A stretch of 64,000 nt of DNA from Pseudomonas sp. S04 (GCF_009834545.1 NZ_CP019427.1:3292001-3356000); one strand, 5' to 3'; counted from the first letter of the stretch, positions 45,299 through 55,149 are shown. Notes: generated by a model from the letters alone, not told the origin. Made by a program: numbers and translations.

Positions 45299-46933
45299 AT
45301 GAACAGCTTGCGCAGTATGTCGATCAGCCGGCGGTTGTGGCTCATCCTGGTAGTGGCTGTGCTGATGCTCTTGACCCTGGGTTTGCTGATGCTCAAGCAG
45401 ATTCATGACGACCTGTATCAAGCCAAGGCAGAAAAGACCCGCCATGTGGTTGAGGCGGCCAGCGGCGTGCTGGATTACTACCGGCAACTGGAAACCGCCG
45501 GCACCCTGACCCGCGAAGTCGCGCAACAGCAGGCCCTGAGCGTGGTCCGTGGATTGCGTTATGAGCAGAGCGACTACTTCTGGATCAACGACCTGACCCC
45601 GGTGATGGTCATGCACCCCACCAATCCCAAGCTGGATGGCCAGAACCTGTCGGCGATCAAGGACCCGGACGGCTTTGCCCTGTTCAACGAGATGGTTGCC
45701 ATCGCCAAGGCCAAGGGTGCCGGCATGGTCGACTATCGCTGGCCCAAGCCGGGCGCCAGTACACCGGTGCAGAAAACCTCCTACGTCAAATTGTTCGAAC
45801 CCTGGGGCTGGGTGATTGGCTCGGGGGTCTATATCGACGACATGCAACTCGAGTTCCGGAGCCAGGTGCGGGAAGCCTCGCTAGTGGGCCTGGGCATTGC
45901 GCTACTGATGGCCCTGCTGGTGATGCTGATCGCGCGCAGCATTGTGCGGCCCCTGCAGGAAACCGTGGACGCCATGGCCAACATCGCCAGCGGCGAAAGC
46001 GACCTGACCCGCAGCCTCGACACCCACGGCCAGGACGAAGTGACCGAACTGGCCAGGCATTTCAATGCCTTCACCGCCAAATTGCGCGGAGTGATCAGCC
46101 AACTGCAGGTATCGGCCAGTGCCTTGGGACAATCCTCCACGGACTTGGGCGATAACGCCGCGCAAGCCCAGTCCCGCAGCCAGCAGCAGTCGCAACAGAT
46201 GGAGCTGGTGGCAACCGCCATCAATGAAGTGACCTACGGCGTACAGGATGTCGCCAAGAATGCCGAGCACGCCGCCAGCGAAATGCGCGATGCCCAGGCG
46301 CAGGCGCACCAGGGCCAGGTCAACATTGACGGCAGCCTGCAGCAGATCGATCAGTTGTCCGCCACCATTGAACAGGCGGTGCAAGTGATTCGCACCCTGG
46401 CCAGCGAAAGCACCCAGATCGGTAGCGTACTGGAGGTGATTCGCTCCATCGCCGAACAGACCAACCTGTTGGCCCTCAACGCTGCTATCGAAGCGGCCCG
46501 GGCCGGCGAACAGGGCCGCGGTTTTGCCGTGGTGGCCGACGAGGTGCGCCTGCTCGCGCAACGCACGCAGAAATCCACCGCGCAGATCCAGACGATGATC
46601 GAACGCCTGCAAAACCATTCGGAGGCTGCCGTGCAGGTGATCGGCGACAGCAGCCGCGCCTCCCAGTTGACCATCGAGCAAGCCGGACTGGCCGGTGCCA
46701 GCCTGCATGCCATCGGCCAGGCGCTGCACAACCTCAACGGCCTCAATGCGTCCATCGCCAGCGCCACCCTGCAGCAGGCCCACGTGGTCGAAGACATCAA
46801 CCAGAACGTGACCCAGGCGGCCGGCCTGTCACACAGCACCGCCCTGGCAGCGCAGCAATCGAGTGCGGCGAGCGTGCACTTGAAGGAACTCAGCGAACAG
46901 CTCAATGGACTGCTGAGGCAGTTCCGGGTTTAG
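45299..46933 (+). CDS. Methyl-accepting chemotaxis protein with sCache_2 sensor
   Basis: A 544-residue chemoreceptor with TM1 (about 13-32), a periplasmic sCache_2 domain (about 35-185; [38 protein letters not shown]), TM2 (about 193-213), HAMP (about 214-268) and a cytoplasmic signalling region. The hairpin tip is [29 protein letters not shown]. sCache_2 receptors in Pseudomonas commonly sense small carboxylates such as acetate, pyruvate or lactate; the ligand here is not shown. GGAG precedes ATG 45299. Confidence 0.92.
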   Translation: MNSLRSMSISRRLWLILVVAVLMLLTLGLLMLKQIHDDLYQAKAEKTRHVVEAASGVLDYYRQLETAGTLTREVAQQQALSVVRGLRYEQSDYFWINDLTPVMVMHPTNPKLDGQNLSAIKDPDGFALFNEMVAIAKAKGAGMVDYRWPKPGASTPVQKTSYVKLFEPWGWVIGSGVYIDDMQLEFRSQVREASLVGLGIALLMALLVMLIARSIVRPLQETVDAMANIASGESDLTRSLDTHGQDEVTELARHFNAFTAKLRGVISQLQVSASALGQSSTDLGDNAAQAQSRSQQQSQQMELVATAINEVTYGVQDVAKNAEHAASEMRDAQAQAHQGQVNIDGSLQQIDQLSATIEQAVQVIRTLASESTQIGSVLEVIRSIAEQTNLLALNAAIEAARAGEQGRGFAVVADEVRLLAQRTQKSTAQIQTMIERLQNHSEAAVQVIGDSSRASQLTIEQAGLAGASLHAIGQALHNLNGLNASIASATLQQAHVVEDINQNVTQAAGLSHSTALAAQQSSAASVHLKELSEQLNGLLRQFRV

Positions 46934-46985
46934 TGCGAGCTTCTAGCGATGTTCGTCAACGATGACGCGTATTGACTGAATGCAC

Positions 46986-47047
46986 GCGGGCGCCCGCTCC
47001 TACAGGACCGCGCGTAACCCTTGTGGGAGCTGGCTTGCCAGCGATGG
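46986..47047. repeat. REP fragments
   Basis: GCGGGCGCCCGCTCCTACA (46986-47004) and GTGGGAGCTGGCTTGCCAGCGATGG-type sequence (about 47022-47046; arms GCTGGC/GCCAGC) are two different REP half-units between the chemoreceptor and pnuC. The rest of the 295-base gap shows no gene. Confidence 0.8.
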
Positions 47048-47228
47048 TCGTTAACGATTGCGCGCCAAGCCTGGCTCAACGCAACGTACTCGAGGTCTTC
47101 GCAAGCAGACGGAGCGCCGCCCGGCTCGCATACAAGGCCCGCTGGCGTTCACGCATGTGTTGGCATGCCCTCGATTTGCGGCGCTGCTGTACAATCGGCG
47201 CCCTCTTCGACTTCCCCAAGGAACCGCC

Positions 47229-47792
47229 ATGTCCGGGCTTGAACTGTTTGCCGCCACGCTCGGCGTGATCGCCGTCTGGCTGACGGTCAAACAGAATCCC
47301 TGGTGCTGGCCGATCGGCCTGGTCATGGTGCTGCTCTACAGCTGGATTTTTTTCGAGGTCAAACTCTACTCGGACATGTTGCTGCAGGTGGTCTACGCCG
47401 GCTTGCAGCTGTATGGCTGGAGGCAGTGGACGCGCGGTGGCGAAACCCGCCACGGCCGGCAAGTGACGCGCCTGGGCAACGCAAGCATGCTGCGCGACCT
47501 GTCCTTGGGCGCAGTCGGAAGTCTGTTGCTGGGCGCCGCCATGGCCCATTGGACCGATGCCGCGCAGCCCTGGCTGGATGCCGCATTGACCGGCTTTAGC
47601 CTGGTTGCCCAGTGGTGGATGGCACAAAAGCGGGTGCAATGCTGGCCGTTGTGGATCGCCGTGGATGTGATCTTCGTCGGGCTGTTCCTCTATAAGGGCC
47701 TGTACCTGACGGCATCGCTCTATGCGGTGTTTACCCTGCTGGCGGTCCAGGGCCTGCGCGAATGGCGGGCCGACCCGGCGCTGCGCACATGA
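47229..47792 (+). CDS. pnuC: Nicotinamide riboside transporter PnuC
   Basis: A 187-residue membrane protein with about seven helices and the PnuC pattern WLTVKQNPWCWPIGLVMVLLYSWIFFEVKLYSDMLLQVVY, then YGW..W. It is followed, with an ATGA overlap, by a NadR-like kinase, which fits uptake and phosphorylative trapping of nicotinamide riboside for NAD salvage. AAGGA lies before ATG 47229. Confidence 0.9.
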   Translation: MSGLELFAATLGVIAVWLTVKQNPWCWPIGLVMVLLYSWIFFEVKLYSDMLLQVVYAGLQLYGWRQWTRGGETRHGRQVTRLGNASMLRDLSLGAVGSLLLGAAMAHWTDAAQPWLDAALTGFSLVAQWWMAQKRVQCWPLWIAVDVIFVGLFLYKGLYLTASLYAVFTLLAVQGLREWRADPALRT

Positions 47793-48313
47793 AGGTGGTA
47801 GTCCTCACCGGCCCGGAATCCAGTGGTAAGAGCTGGCTGTCGGCCGAACTGCACCAGCATTTCGGCGGGCTGCTGGTGGGTGAATACGTGCGCTACTTCA
47901 TCGAGCAGAACCCGCGCGATACCTGCCTGGCCGATATCCCGCAGATTGCCCGGGGCCAACTGGCCTGGGAGGACAGCGCCCGGGTGCAACAGCCGGCGTT
48001 GTTGATTCTCGATACCCACTTGCTGAGCAACATACTCTGGAGCCAGACCCTGTTTGGCGACTGCCCGCCCTGGATCGAAGAACAACTGCTCGCCCGCCAC
48101 TACGACCTGCACCTGCTGCTGTCCCCGGAAGCGGTGGAATGGACCGACGACGGCCAACGTTGCCAACCACAATTGGAGCAACGCCTGGCGTTCTTCGATG
48201 CCACCCGTGGCTGGTTGCAGCAGCACGGGCGGCAACTGCAGATTATCGAGGGTGACTGGGCCCAGCGGCGGTGTCTGGCGTTCACTGCGGTAGAGCAATT
48301 GCTCCAGGTTTAA
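47789..48313 (+). CDS. NadR-like ribosylnicotinamide kinase (AAA ATPase)
   Basis: A 174-residue P-loop protein starting MKVVVLTGPESSGKSWLS (Walker A about residues 8-15), with the NadR kinase features EYVRYFIEQ and LILDTHLLSNILWS. It corresponds to the C-terminal kinase domain of E. coli NadR without the HTH and adenylyltransferase parts, so it should make NMN from nicotinamide riboside but not regulate transcription. Confidence 0.86.
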   Translation: MKVVVLTGPESSGKSWLSAELHQHFGGLLVGEYVRYFIEQNPRDTCLADIPQIARGQLAWEDSARVQQPALLILDTHLLSNILWSQTLFGDCPPWIEEQLLARHYDLHLLLSPEAVEWTDDGQRCQPQLEQRLAFFDATRGWLQQHGRQLQIIEGDWAQRRCLAFTAVEQLLQV

Positions 48314-48321
48314 CCCCTCAA

Positions 48322-48360
48322 AGCGGCCTTCGAGCCGCACTTTTGCCCCGGTTCCGGGGC
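48322..48360 (+). terminator. Double hairpin terminator after pnuC/nadR-like operon
   Basis: GCGGC (48323-48327) pairs with GCCGC (48334-48338) followed by ACTTTTG, and a second GCCCCG/CGGGGC hairpin follows at 48345-48360. Confidence 0.65.
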
Positions 48361-48669
48361 CCAAGTGTCCATTCCTGAAACACCTACATGCAGCGAAACC
48401 GCCGATACAAGCGGGTTCACCGCGTTGTCACGCGCACTGTTACACCACTGATACAGCCCCGCCAGAACCCTTGTTCCAGAGCTTTACCTCGACTGCTGCC
48501 ACGTGCTGGCGGCGTGCCCTGTCTCATGCTTGATACAGTGCCAGCCGGTGATTACCCGGTTGAATCGCCAAGTCGTTGAATTCATGTGAAAAACAAAAAG
48601 CGGCACAGCTTCTGCTCTCTCCCTGACAACGCTGACAGGGCCAGCGCATAAAAGAGAAGGAGCGCCGAC
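48361..48669 (+). promoter_or_regulatory. fap operon upstream region
   Basis: About 310 bases with no gene. TGATACAG occurs twice (48449-48456 and 48531-48538), and an imperfect palindrome CCCTGACAAC/GCTGACAGGG lies just before the ribosome binding site (about 48627-48646). I could not find a convincing -24/-12 sigma-54 element despite the neighbouring sigma-54 activator gene. Confidence 0.35.
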
Positions 48670-49116
48670 ATGGAGAATAACGATAAAGGCTTTACCCGCT
48701 TGCTGATGTTCGGATGCGCATTGAGCTCCGTGCTCAGTATGCCGGTCCAGGCTGAGGGTAATGGCGTCATCGTGCTTCAACGTGACGTCCAGCCCCGCTC
48801 CATCGGCAGACAACCTTTCGACAAAGATCCCTACCCCACGACCGTCAACGCCAACCCGTCCGCACGGGTCGTGCAAGCCACCAACAACGAACTGAGTGAC
48901 GGCGACTTTGCCGGCATCAACAGTGGCTATCGGGTGATCAATCAAAACGTTGTACCCAACCCCAAAAGCGGCGCCGGGATCAACGTACTGACCAATCCCA
49001 ATGGTCTGCCCGGTATGTCGGCCGGACACGGCGGCGGCAGTGGCAACGCGATCTCCGGAACCATCACTCGCACCATCAATATCGGCCTGTCGCCTTTGAC
49101 CAACATGGGGAAATGA
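48670..49116 (+). CDS. fapA: FapA, functional amyloid accessory protein
   Basis: A 148-residue secreted protein (signal peptide about 1-28, ending PVQAEG) at the head of a complete fap operon. It has the FapA features VVQATNNELSDGDFAGINSGYRV and GSGNAISGTITRTINIGL. FapA is a periplasmic component thought to control fibre composition by acting as a chaperone for FapB/FapC. AAGGAG precedes ATG 48670. Confidence 0.9.
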   Translation: MENNDKGFTRLLMFGCALSSVLSMPVQAEGNGVIVLQRDVQPRSIGRQPFDKDPYPTTVNANPSARVVQATNNELSDGDFAGINSGYRVINQNVVPNPKSGAGINVLTNPNGLPGMSAGHGGGSGNAISGTITRTINIGLSPLTNMGK

Positions 49117-49117
49117 G

Positions 49118-49696
49118 ATGAAGCGCACCCTGATCTTCATTGCCCTGCTGGGCAGCACCTGCGCGATGGCCGACTCCGCTGTCAACGTCGTGAACAACTC
49201 GACCCTGAGCAACTCCGGGGCCAACTACAAAGGCAACATGATGATGAACCAGGCTGCCGGCGACCAGCAACAACAGGTCAACAGCCGCGCCATTGCGATC
49301 GGTACCGAGGCTTCGGCCAGCGGCAACCTGCGCCAGTCCATCACCACGCCTGCCGATCGCTCGATGAACGCAACCAGTGCCATCACGGGCAACGCGTTCA
49401 GTAATGGCAACGGCGCACTGGGTGTCAACCAGTCGGCCGGCGCCAACAACCAGATGATCAATGCCATGCGGATCAGCGTCAGCGCCGTACCGCAAAGCAT
49501 CGACGACAGCGTCCTGTCCCAACAGAACGTGGCGCTGTTACCAGACTCAGGAGCAACTGGCACTTCGCAAGGCAGCCGCCAGGTCGTTACCAGCGACCAG
49601 GCCTTCACCGGCAGCCGAGGAGTGATACAGGTGAACCAGAGTGCAGGGGTGGGGAACCGAATGGCTAACACCCTGAGCATCCGGGTCGCTGACTGA
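49118..49696 (+). CDS. fapB: FapB, minor amyloid fibre protein / nucleator
   Basis: A 192-residue protein with a signal peptide (about 1-18) and three imperfect amyloid repeats, each ending in the pattern 'NQSAG..NQM.N...I' (around residues 35-60, 90-120 and 155-190). It is rich in Gln, Asn, Ala and Gly. It is the minor fibre subunit and proposed nucleator of Fap fibres. It starts 1 base after the fapA stop. Confidence 0.92.
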   Translation: MKRTLIFIALLGSTCAMADSAVNVVNNSTLSNSGANYKGNMMMNQAAGDQQQQVNSRAIAIGTEASASGNLRQSITTPADRSMNATSAITGNAFSNGNGALGVNQSAGANNQMINAMRISVSAVPQSIDDSVLSQQNVALLPDSGATGTSQGSRQVVTSDQAFTGSRGVIQVNQSAGVGNRMANTLSIRVAD

Positions 49697-49760
49697 CCCA
49701 AACCGCAGTGCGATTAGAAAGTACCAACACTTAACCAACTAATAAGCACGGAGAAACACC

Positions 49761-50738
49761 ATGAAACCTACAACAGCTCTGAAACCACTGGTTTTCGCTC
49801 TGGCAGCGGTCATGGCAATTGCGGCTCAGGCCGATGGCGGCAAACGTCATCATCCGACTAAACCACAAGGTCCAACCCTGGATCAGATCCTGTCCATCAC
49901 CGCCGGTGCTGGCGCCGCGATCCTCGACGAACAGGACAGCAGCGACAACAGCGTGCTCAACCAAGGCACCCACAACAACGCCAAGGCTGATAACTCGCTC
50001 AATGGTTCCAACGGCAACATGGGCGCCAACGTTGCAGCCGGTGCTGGCAACCAGCAAGACAACGCTGCGGCGATCGCCACCGCCGATGAAAAATTCATCT
50101 TCGGCAGCGCCGTTGCGCTCTCCAGCGCCACTCAAACCAACACCGATAACTATGTGAAAAACCGCTCCACCCAAAACAACGCTACGCTTAACAACTCAGC
50201 CAACAACGGCTCCGGCAACATTGGTGTCAACGTGGCTGCTGGCGACTTCAACCAACAGAAAAACAACCTCGCCATTGCTGTTTCGGCAGGTCGCGTAGCC
50301 ACGGCAGCCGCTGCGGCCAACCAGACTTCTACTGGTCTTGAAGTGGAAAACAAAGCGGATCGCGTAACCAAAGTGGTTGACCTCAAAGGCAGCTTCAAAG
50401 CCCACGGCAGCTACAAAGGCACCGGCTACGGCACCATTGACGGTGGCAAAAAAGGTCACGACGACGACGACAGATATGGCGGTGGCAACAACAAAGATCA
50501 GAAATTCACCTTCAAAGAACAAGGAAGTATCGAACTGGCTGGCTACTGGACTCAGCAAGTGCTGACCAAAGATGGCTGGAAAAACCCAGTGGTCAACAAT
50601 GCTTCGATGACCGGCTCCATGAATGGCTTCTCGGGTAACGGCGGTGCCAACGTTGCAGCAGGCGTGGGCAACCAACAAAGCAACTCGCTGTCCATCGCTG
50701 CAGGCTGCAAAGCTTGCCCTGGCGGCAACAGCTTCTAA
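49761..50738 (+). CDS. fapC: FapC, major functional amyloid subunit
   Basis: A 325-residue secreted fibre protein with signal peptide (about 1-24) and three amyloid repeats: R1 (about 71-106), R2 (about 138-175) and R3 (about 279-314). Each contains a 'N..ANVAAG.GNQQ.N' core. Linker 1 is about 30 residues; linker 2 is about 100 residues and carries a Gly/Lys/Asp-rich stretch (GGKKGHDDDDRYGGG). The C-terminal CKAC motif (Cys316, Cys319) typical of FapC is present. It is the bulk component of the biofilm fibre. It is followed by an intrinsic terminator. Confidence 0.95.
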   Translation: MKPTTALKPLVFALAAVMAIAAQADGGKRHHPTKPQGPTLDQILSITAGAGAAILDEQDSSDNSVLNQGTHNNAKADNSLNGSNGNMGANVAAGAGNQQDNAAAIATADEKFIFGSAVALSSATQTNTDNYVKNRSTQNNATLNNSANNGSGNIGVNVAAGDFNQQKNNLAIAVSAGRVATAAAAANQTSTGLEVENKADRVTKVVDLKGSFKAHGSYKGTGYGTIDGGKKGHDDDDRYGGGNNKDQKFTFKEQGSIELAGYWTQQVLTKDGWKNPVVNNASMTGSMNGFSGNGGANVAAGVGNQQSNSLSIAAGCKACPGGNSF

Positions 50739-50753
50739 CTGCGAAGACCAAGG

Positions 50754-50778
50754 AAGCCCCGGCAACGGGGCTTTTCTT
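50754..50778 (+). terminator. Intra-operon terminator between fapC and fapD
   Basis: AAGCCCCG (50754-50761), GCAA loop, CGGGGCTT (50766-50773), then TTCTT. The stem is perfect and eight bases long with a stable tetraloop. It would cut transcription after the highly needed fibre subunit, with partial read-through into fapDEF. Confidence 0.85.
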
Positions 50779-50802
50779 CAGACCCTACAAGGCGTATCGA
50801 CC

Positions 50803-51483
50803 ATGCGTGTTGCTGCCCTCTCACTGATGCTTTGTCTGACTGGCCTGACTCAGGCTGCACAGATGCCAGTGGCCGCCCTTCCCGGCGGCGTCATGGTGTA
50901 CAAAGAAGTGCAAAGCTTGCGCGAGCGCAAATTCGCTGACCTGGTCCAACAGAAAACCGATTTCAGTTGTGGCGCCGCCGCGCTGGCAACGGTGTTACGC
51001 CAGGCCTACTGGCTGGATGTCGATGAAGAGCACGTCATCAAAGGCATGTTGGTCAACGCTGACCAGGACCTGGTACGTACCCAGGGTTTTTCCATGCTGG
51101 ACATGAAGCGCTACATAGAAAGTATCGGCATGCGTGCCCGGGGCTACCGGATCCCTCCGGAAAAACTGGAAGCGGTAACGATTCCCGTAGTGGTTCTGAT
51201 GGATATTCGTGGTTACAAGCACTTCGTGGTGCTACAGCGGGCACAAAAAGACTGGGTGTACATCGGTGATCCGGTCCTGGGCCACAAACGTTATTCCCAC
51301 GAAGACTTTGTCAAAGGTTGGAACGGTATTGTGTTTGCCATCATCGGCCCCGGTTACGACAAGGCCAACGCCTTGCTCGATCCACCGGCACCGCTGACTG
51401 CCAAGAACAAGCTGGACAATTTCAACCCTGTCAAAGATGCCGAGTTGATGGAGTTTGGATTTATTCAGAGCGATTTCTTCTAG
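50803..51483 (+). CDS. fapD: FapD, C39-like cysteine peptidase
   Basis: A 226-residue protein with a signal peptide (about 1-19) and a peptidase C39 fold: catalytic Cys56 in TDFSCGAAALA, His in YKHFVVLQ and Asp in YIGDPVLG. FapD is required for Fap fibre export or maturation in the periplasm. ATG 50803 lies 25 bases beyond the fapC terminator. Confidence 0.92.
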   Translation: MRVAALSLMLCLTGLTQAAQMPVAALPGGVMVYKEVQSLRERKFADLVQQKTDFSCGAAALATVLRQAYWLDVDEEHVIKGMLVNADQDLVRTQGFSMLDMKRYIESIGMRARGYRIPPEKLEAVTIPVVVLMDIRGYKHFVVLQRAQKDWVYIGDPVLGHKRYSHEDFVKGWNGIVFAIIGPGYDKANALLDPPAPLTAKNKLDNFNPVKDAELMEFGFIQSDFF

Positions 51484-51530
51484 GCGCTCAATAAATATAA
51501 AGGAGCAGTTGGACGCTCCAGGAGCCGAAG

Positions 51531-52289
51531 ATGAAAACTTCACATTGGGTGGTCGCCGCATGCTTGGCTGCGAGCTTTCCGTCGCTCACCTACGCAGGTT
51601 TTACCCCGATAGAGATCAAAGACTCGGAACTGGCTCAGTTGCGCGGTCGTTACGTCATGCCCGGGCGGATCATCAGCTTTGGTGTGGTCATGAGCAGTAC
51701 CTGGCGCAATGCCAGTGGCGACATCATCGGTGCCTCCACTTCCATGCAGATTCAGTCCTCAACGGTCAAACCGCAGTTTTACGTGTCTACCGTGAATGAG
51801 GCCGGCAACGGCGGCCCCACTACGCCACACCAAGGCAGCGGCAACGTGATAGGCGGCAACGCCTTGAGCACGACCCAGGGCATCACCCAGACCGTGCGTG
51901 CCGCGGGCGATGGTAACAGTGCCTACAACGATGTCGGTATCAACGTTAAAGAAGCTTCCAGCGCTCCGGCGCCGATCACTCCGCCCGCGGGCAGTCAGAT
52001 ATTGACCGCTGGCAACACCATCAATGCCAGCAACGGCGCCGGCTCGATCGCCGTGACAGCCACCAGTGGCGGCATTCAGATGGCCATCTCCGCCAACAAT
52101 AATCAGGGTAATGCCCTGCAGCAAGTCGCCCAGGGTGGACTGCTGCAAAACACCCGCCTGCTGGGCAACAGCAACGTGGTGAATAACCTGACTCAACTCA
52201 ACGTGGTACTCAATAACAATGGCCCAAGCGCCGGCGCGTTGGATTGCAACCTGAGCCAACTCACAGGACTACGCAACATGGGATATTGA
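51531..52289 (+). CDS. fapE: FapE, secreted fibre-associated protein
   Basis: A 252-residue secreted protein (signal peptide about 1-21) with FapE features: ELAQLRGRYVMPGRIISFGVVMSSTW near the start, then Asn/Gly/Ser-rich sequence and the C-terminal ending LDCNLSQLTGLRNMGY. FapE is exported through FapF and found as a minor component of fibres. Confidence 0.9.
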   Translation: MKTSHWVVAACLAASFPSLTYAGFTPIEIKDSELAQLRGRYVMPGRIISFGVVMSSTWRNASGDIIGASTSMQIQSSTVKPQFYVSTVNEAGNGGPTTPHQGSGNVIGGNALSTTQGITQTVRAAGDGNSAYNDVGINVKEASSAPAPITPPAGSQILTAGNTINASNGAGSIAVTATSGGIQMAISANNNQGNALQQVAQGGLLQNTRLLGNSNVVNNLTQLNVVLNNNGPSAGALDCNLSQLTGLRNMGY

Positions 52290-52335
52290 ACTACGCTGAC
52301 TTTCGACCATTGGGCTCAAAGGGACGGCTTATTTC

Positions 52336-53649
52336 ATGTATCGATCGGTGTCATTACGCGCGGTTGTATGTCTGAGTACTCTATTCCCCGCTGCACTGCT
52401 GCAAGCAGCGACTGACCCGGACGTAGAGTCCCTGAAACAAGAACTTCTGGAGTTGAAACAACGCTACGAAGTCCAGCAAAAAGCCCTGGCGGTGCTCGAG
52501 CAGCGAGTCCGCCAGGTTGAAGATCAACCGGCCGAACCGCCGCCAAAACGGCTGGCCAAATCGCCCGCCGACATGCGCGGCAATAATCAGGTCGCCGGTA
52601 CAGGCGCCGGGGCAGCATCAGGTGGGGCCGCTGGGGGCGGAGGCGCCAAGGGCAGTTCCTACGGCCAGTCGCTGGCCGACGACACCCAACCGGCACAGAG
52701 TGTGTCGAACCTCTATGACGAAGCCAGTGGCTTCTTCGGTGGCGGCAAGTTCAGCGTCGAGACCGGCCTGACCTACGCCCGCTACGATTCCCGGCAACTG
52801 GTCCTCAACGGTTTCCTGGCCCTGGACTCGATCTTCCTCGGCAACATCAACCTGGACCGGATCAAGTCTGACACCTGGACCATGGACGTCACCGGACGCT
52901 ACAACCTCAACAACCGCTGGCAGTTCGACCTCAACGTCCCCCTGGTCTACCGCGAGTCGACCTATCAGTCCGGCGGTGCATCTGGCGGTTCGGCAAGCGT
53001 CACCACGGAGGAGACGGTGACCCAGGACCCAACCATCGGCGACGTCAACTTCGGTGTCGCCTACAAGTTCATGGACGAGTCGGTCACCGCCCCGGATGCG
53101 GTACTGACCCTGCGCGTCAAGGCGCCGACCGGCAAGGAGCCGTTCGGCATCAAGTTGCGCCAGGTCAGCGACAATACCAACCTTTTCGTACCGGATGACC
53201 TGCCAACCGGTAACGGTGTCTGGTCGGTTACCCCAGGGATTTCCCTGGTCAAAACCTTCGACCCGGCCGTGCTGTTCGGCTCCCTGTCCTATACCCACAA
53301 CCTGGAGGAGTCGTTTGACGACATCAGCGCTGACGTCAACCAGAAGACGCCGGGCAAAGTGCGCCTGGGCGACAGTTTCCAGATCGGCGCGGGCGTCGCG
53401 TTCGCCTTGAACGAGAAAATGAGTATGTCGTTCTCGGTCTCCGACCTGGTGCAAAAAAAGAGCAAGCTCAAGCCTGATGGCGGCGACTGGCAATCGGTGA
53501 CGTCCAGCGATGCCAACGCCGGCTACTTCAACGTCGGCATGACCGTGGCGGCCAGTGACAACCTGACCATCGTCCCCAACCTGTCGATCGGCCTGACCGA
53601 CGATGCGCCGGACTTCACCTTCAGCCTGAAATTCCCTTACTACTTCTGA
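52336..53649 (+). CDS. fapF: FapF, outer-membrane amyloid secretion channel
   Basis: A 437-residue protein: signal peptide (about 1-22), periplasmic coiled coil (about 28-62, [19 protein letters not shown]...[10 protein letters not shown]), a flexible Gly/Ala linker, then a beta-barrel from about residue 125 ending in FSLKFPYYF with the terminal Phe needed for barrel assembly. It forms the trimeric pore that secretes FapB, FapC and FapE. Confidence 0.94.
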   Translation: MYRSVSLRAVVCLSTLFPAALLQAATDPDVESLKQELLELKQRYEVQQKALAVLEQRVRQVEDQPAEPPPKRLAKSPADMRGNNQVAGTGAGAASGGAAGGGGAKGSSYGQSLADDTQPAQSVSNLYDEASGFFGGGKFSVETGLTYARYDSRQLVLNGFLALDSIFLGNINLDRIKSDTWTMDVTGRYNLNNRWQFDLNVPLVYRESTYQSGGASGGSASVTTEETVTQDPTIGDVNFGVAYKFMDESVTAPDAVLTLRVKAPTGKEPFGIKLRQVSDNTNLFVPDDLPTGNGVWSVTPGISLVKTFDPAVLFGSLSYTHNLEESFDDISADVNQKTPGKVRLGDSFQIGAGVAFALNEKMSMSFSVSDLVQKKSKLKPDGGDWQSVTSSDANAGYFNVGMTVAASDNLTIVPNLSIGLTDDAPDFTFSLKFPYYF

Positions 53650-53665
53650 CCCGTGTCACACAGCA

Positions 53666-53700
53666 AAAGGCCCGCTGCGAGGTGATCGCAGCGGGCCTTT
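53666..53700. terminator. Bidirectional terminator between fapF and the sigma-54 activator
   Basis: A perfect 15-base stem, AAAGGCCCGCTGCGA with TCGCAGCGGGCCTTT, around GGTGA, A-rich on one side and T-rich on the other. It ends both convergent transcripts. Confidence 0.92.
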
Positions 53701-53715
53701 CACTTTCACCGCGCC

Positions 53716-55041
53716 CTAGCGGATCTGGTGCTTGTGCAGCAAGCGGTAGAACGTTGGCCGGGAAACCCCCAGCACCCGGGCGGCGACACTGAGGTTGTCG
53801 CTGTGCCGGTTCAGAACATCACACAAGGCCTGGCGTTCGGCCCGGGTCTTGTAGTCTTCCAGGGTGCCCATGGGCGTGGCGATCGCCTGATGGCTGATCA
53901 AGCCGAGGTCACGGGCCTCGATCTGCCGGCCTTCGGCCAACACCAGGCCGCGGCGCACCCGGTTCGCCAGTTCACGGACATTGCCCGGCCAATCGTGTTT
54001 GCCCATGGCCACCAGGGCATCCTCGCTGAAACTGCGGGGCCGGCGTCCGGTTTCCTGGCTATAGAAGTGGGAGAAATGGTTGGCCAGCATCGACAAGTCG
54101 CCATGTCGCTCGCGCAAAGGCGCGGTAATCACTTGCAGAACATTGAGCCGGTAATACAGGTCTTCGCGAAAGCGCTTGGCCTCGATGGCCGACTCGAGGT
54201 CAACGTGCGTGGCGGCCAGTACCCGCACATCCACCGCAATTGGCTGGCTGCCGCCTACCCGCTCGATATGTTTTTCCTGCAGGAAGCGCAACAGGTTGGC
54301 TTGCAATTCCAGCGGCAGGTCGCCGATTTCGTCGAGAAACAGCGTGCCGCCATGCGCGGCCTCGATGCGGCCGATCTTGCGCTGGTGGGCGCCGGTGAAG
54401 GCACCCTTCTCATGGCCAAACAATTCGGACTGGATCAGGTGTTCGGGGATCGCCCCGCAGTTGATCGCCACAAAGGGCTTGCTGTGGCGTTGCGACTGGC
54501 GGTGCAGGGTCCTGGCCACCAGTTCCTTGCCGGTGCCGCTTTCGCCACGGATCAACACCGGGGACTCGGTCGGCGCCAGCTTGCTGAGCAGTTTGCGCAG
54601 TTCGCGGATCGGTTTGCTGACGCCCAGCAGTTCGTGCGCCGGCTGGTCGACATGGATCGTACCCTGGCCGCGCAAGCGCGCCATGCCAAAGGCCCGGCCC
54701 AGGGTGACCTGGACCCTGGAGACGTCGAACGGCAAGGTATGAAAGTCGAAGAACCATTCGCAGACAAAGTCGCCGACGTTCTGCAGGCGCAACACTTCCT
54801 GATTCAATACGGCAATCCATTCGGTGCCGCTGCGGCTGATGAGGTCCTTGACCGCTTCGGGCCGCTCCAGGTGAAAAGGTTGCAGGCGCAGCAGGCCGAC
54901 GTCGCAACTGCGGTCGCCGGCATTTTCCAGGCTGCAGCTGTCGACATCCCAGCCGATGGCGCGCAGACCGGGCAACAATTGGTGGCAATCGTCACAGGGA
55001 TCCACCACCAACAGACGGCGTAGTGCAGGGACTTCGAGCAT
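53716..55041 (-). CDS. Sigma-54-dependent activator, VpsR-type
   Basis: A 441-residue bacterial enhancer-binding protein. The N-terminal receiver-like domain (about 1-125) lacks a clear phospho-acceptor pattern. The AAA+ domain carries Walker A GESGTGKE (166-173), GAFTGA (213-218) and Walker B TLFLDEIG. The C-terminal Fis HTH is NLSVAARVLGVSRPTFYRLLHKHQIR. It is organised like VpsR and FleQ, which respond to cyclic-di-GMP rather than phosphorylation. Its position beside the fap biofilm operon suggests it regulates it; that is inference. Confidence 0.88.
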   Translation of the reverse strand: MLEVPALRRLLVVDPCDDCHQLLPGLRAIGWDVDSCSLENAGDRSCDVGLLRLQPFHLERPEAVKDLISRSGTEWIAVLNQEVLRLQNVGDFVCEWFFDFHTLPFDVSRVQVTLGRAFGMARLRGQGTIHVDQPAHELLGVSKPIRELRKLLSKLAPTESPVLIRGESGTGKELVARTLHRQSQRHSKPFVAINCGAIPEHLIQSELFGHEKGAFTGAHQRKIGRIEAAHGGTLFLDEIGDLPLELQANLLRFLQEKHIERVGGSQPIAVDVRVLAATHVDLESAIEAKRFREDLYYRLNVLQVITAPLRERHGDLSMLANHFSHFYSQETGRRPRSFSEDALVAMGKHDWPGNVRELANRVRRGLVLAEGRQIEARDLGLISHQAIATPMGTLEDYKTRAERQALCDVLNRHSDNLSVAARVLGVSRPTFYRLLHKHQIR

Positions 55042-55121
55042 GACTGTTCCTTGGCGCCAAATAATGGAAAAGTTATTAGAAACAGTCGTTTGGCAGACCT
55101 GGGTGTAACATTAGCAAGAAC

Positions 55122-55149
55122 TTGACAGGGTCTTGTATCGTTTAACTAT
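55122..55149 (+). promoter_or_regulatory. Candidate sigma-70 promoter
   Basis: TTGACA (55122-55127), 16-base spacer, AACTAT (55144-55149), in an AT-rich stretch of the 343-base gap upstream of the gene at 55385. This would leave a leader of roughly 230 bases. Confidence 0.4.

Noticed and set aside
48361-48669. Sigma-54 promoter upstream of fapA
   Set aside because: No TGGCAC-N5-TTGC-like element with correct spacing could be found, although the neighbouring activator made one attractive.
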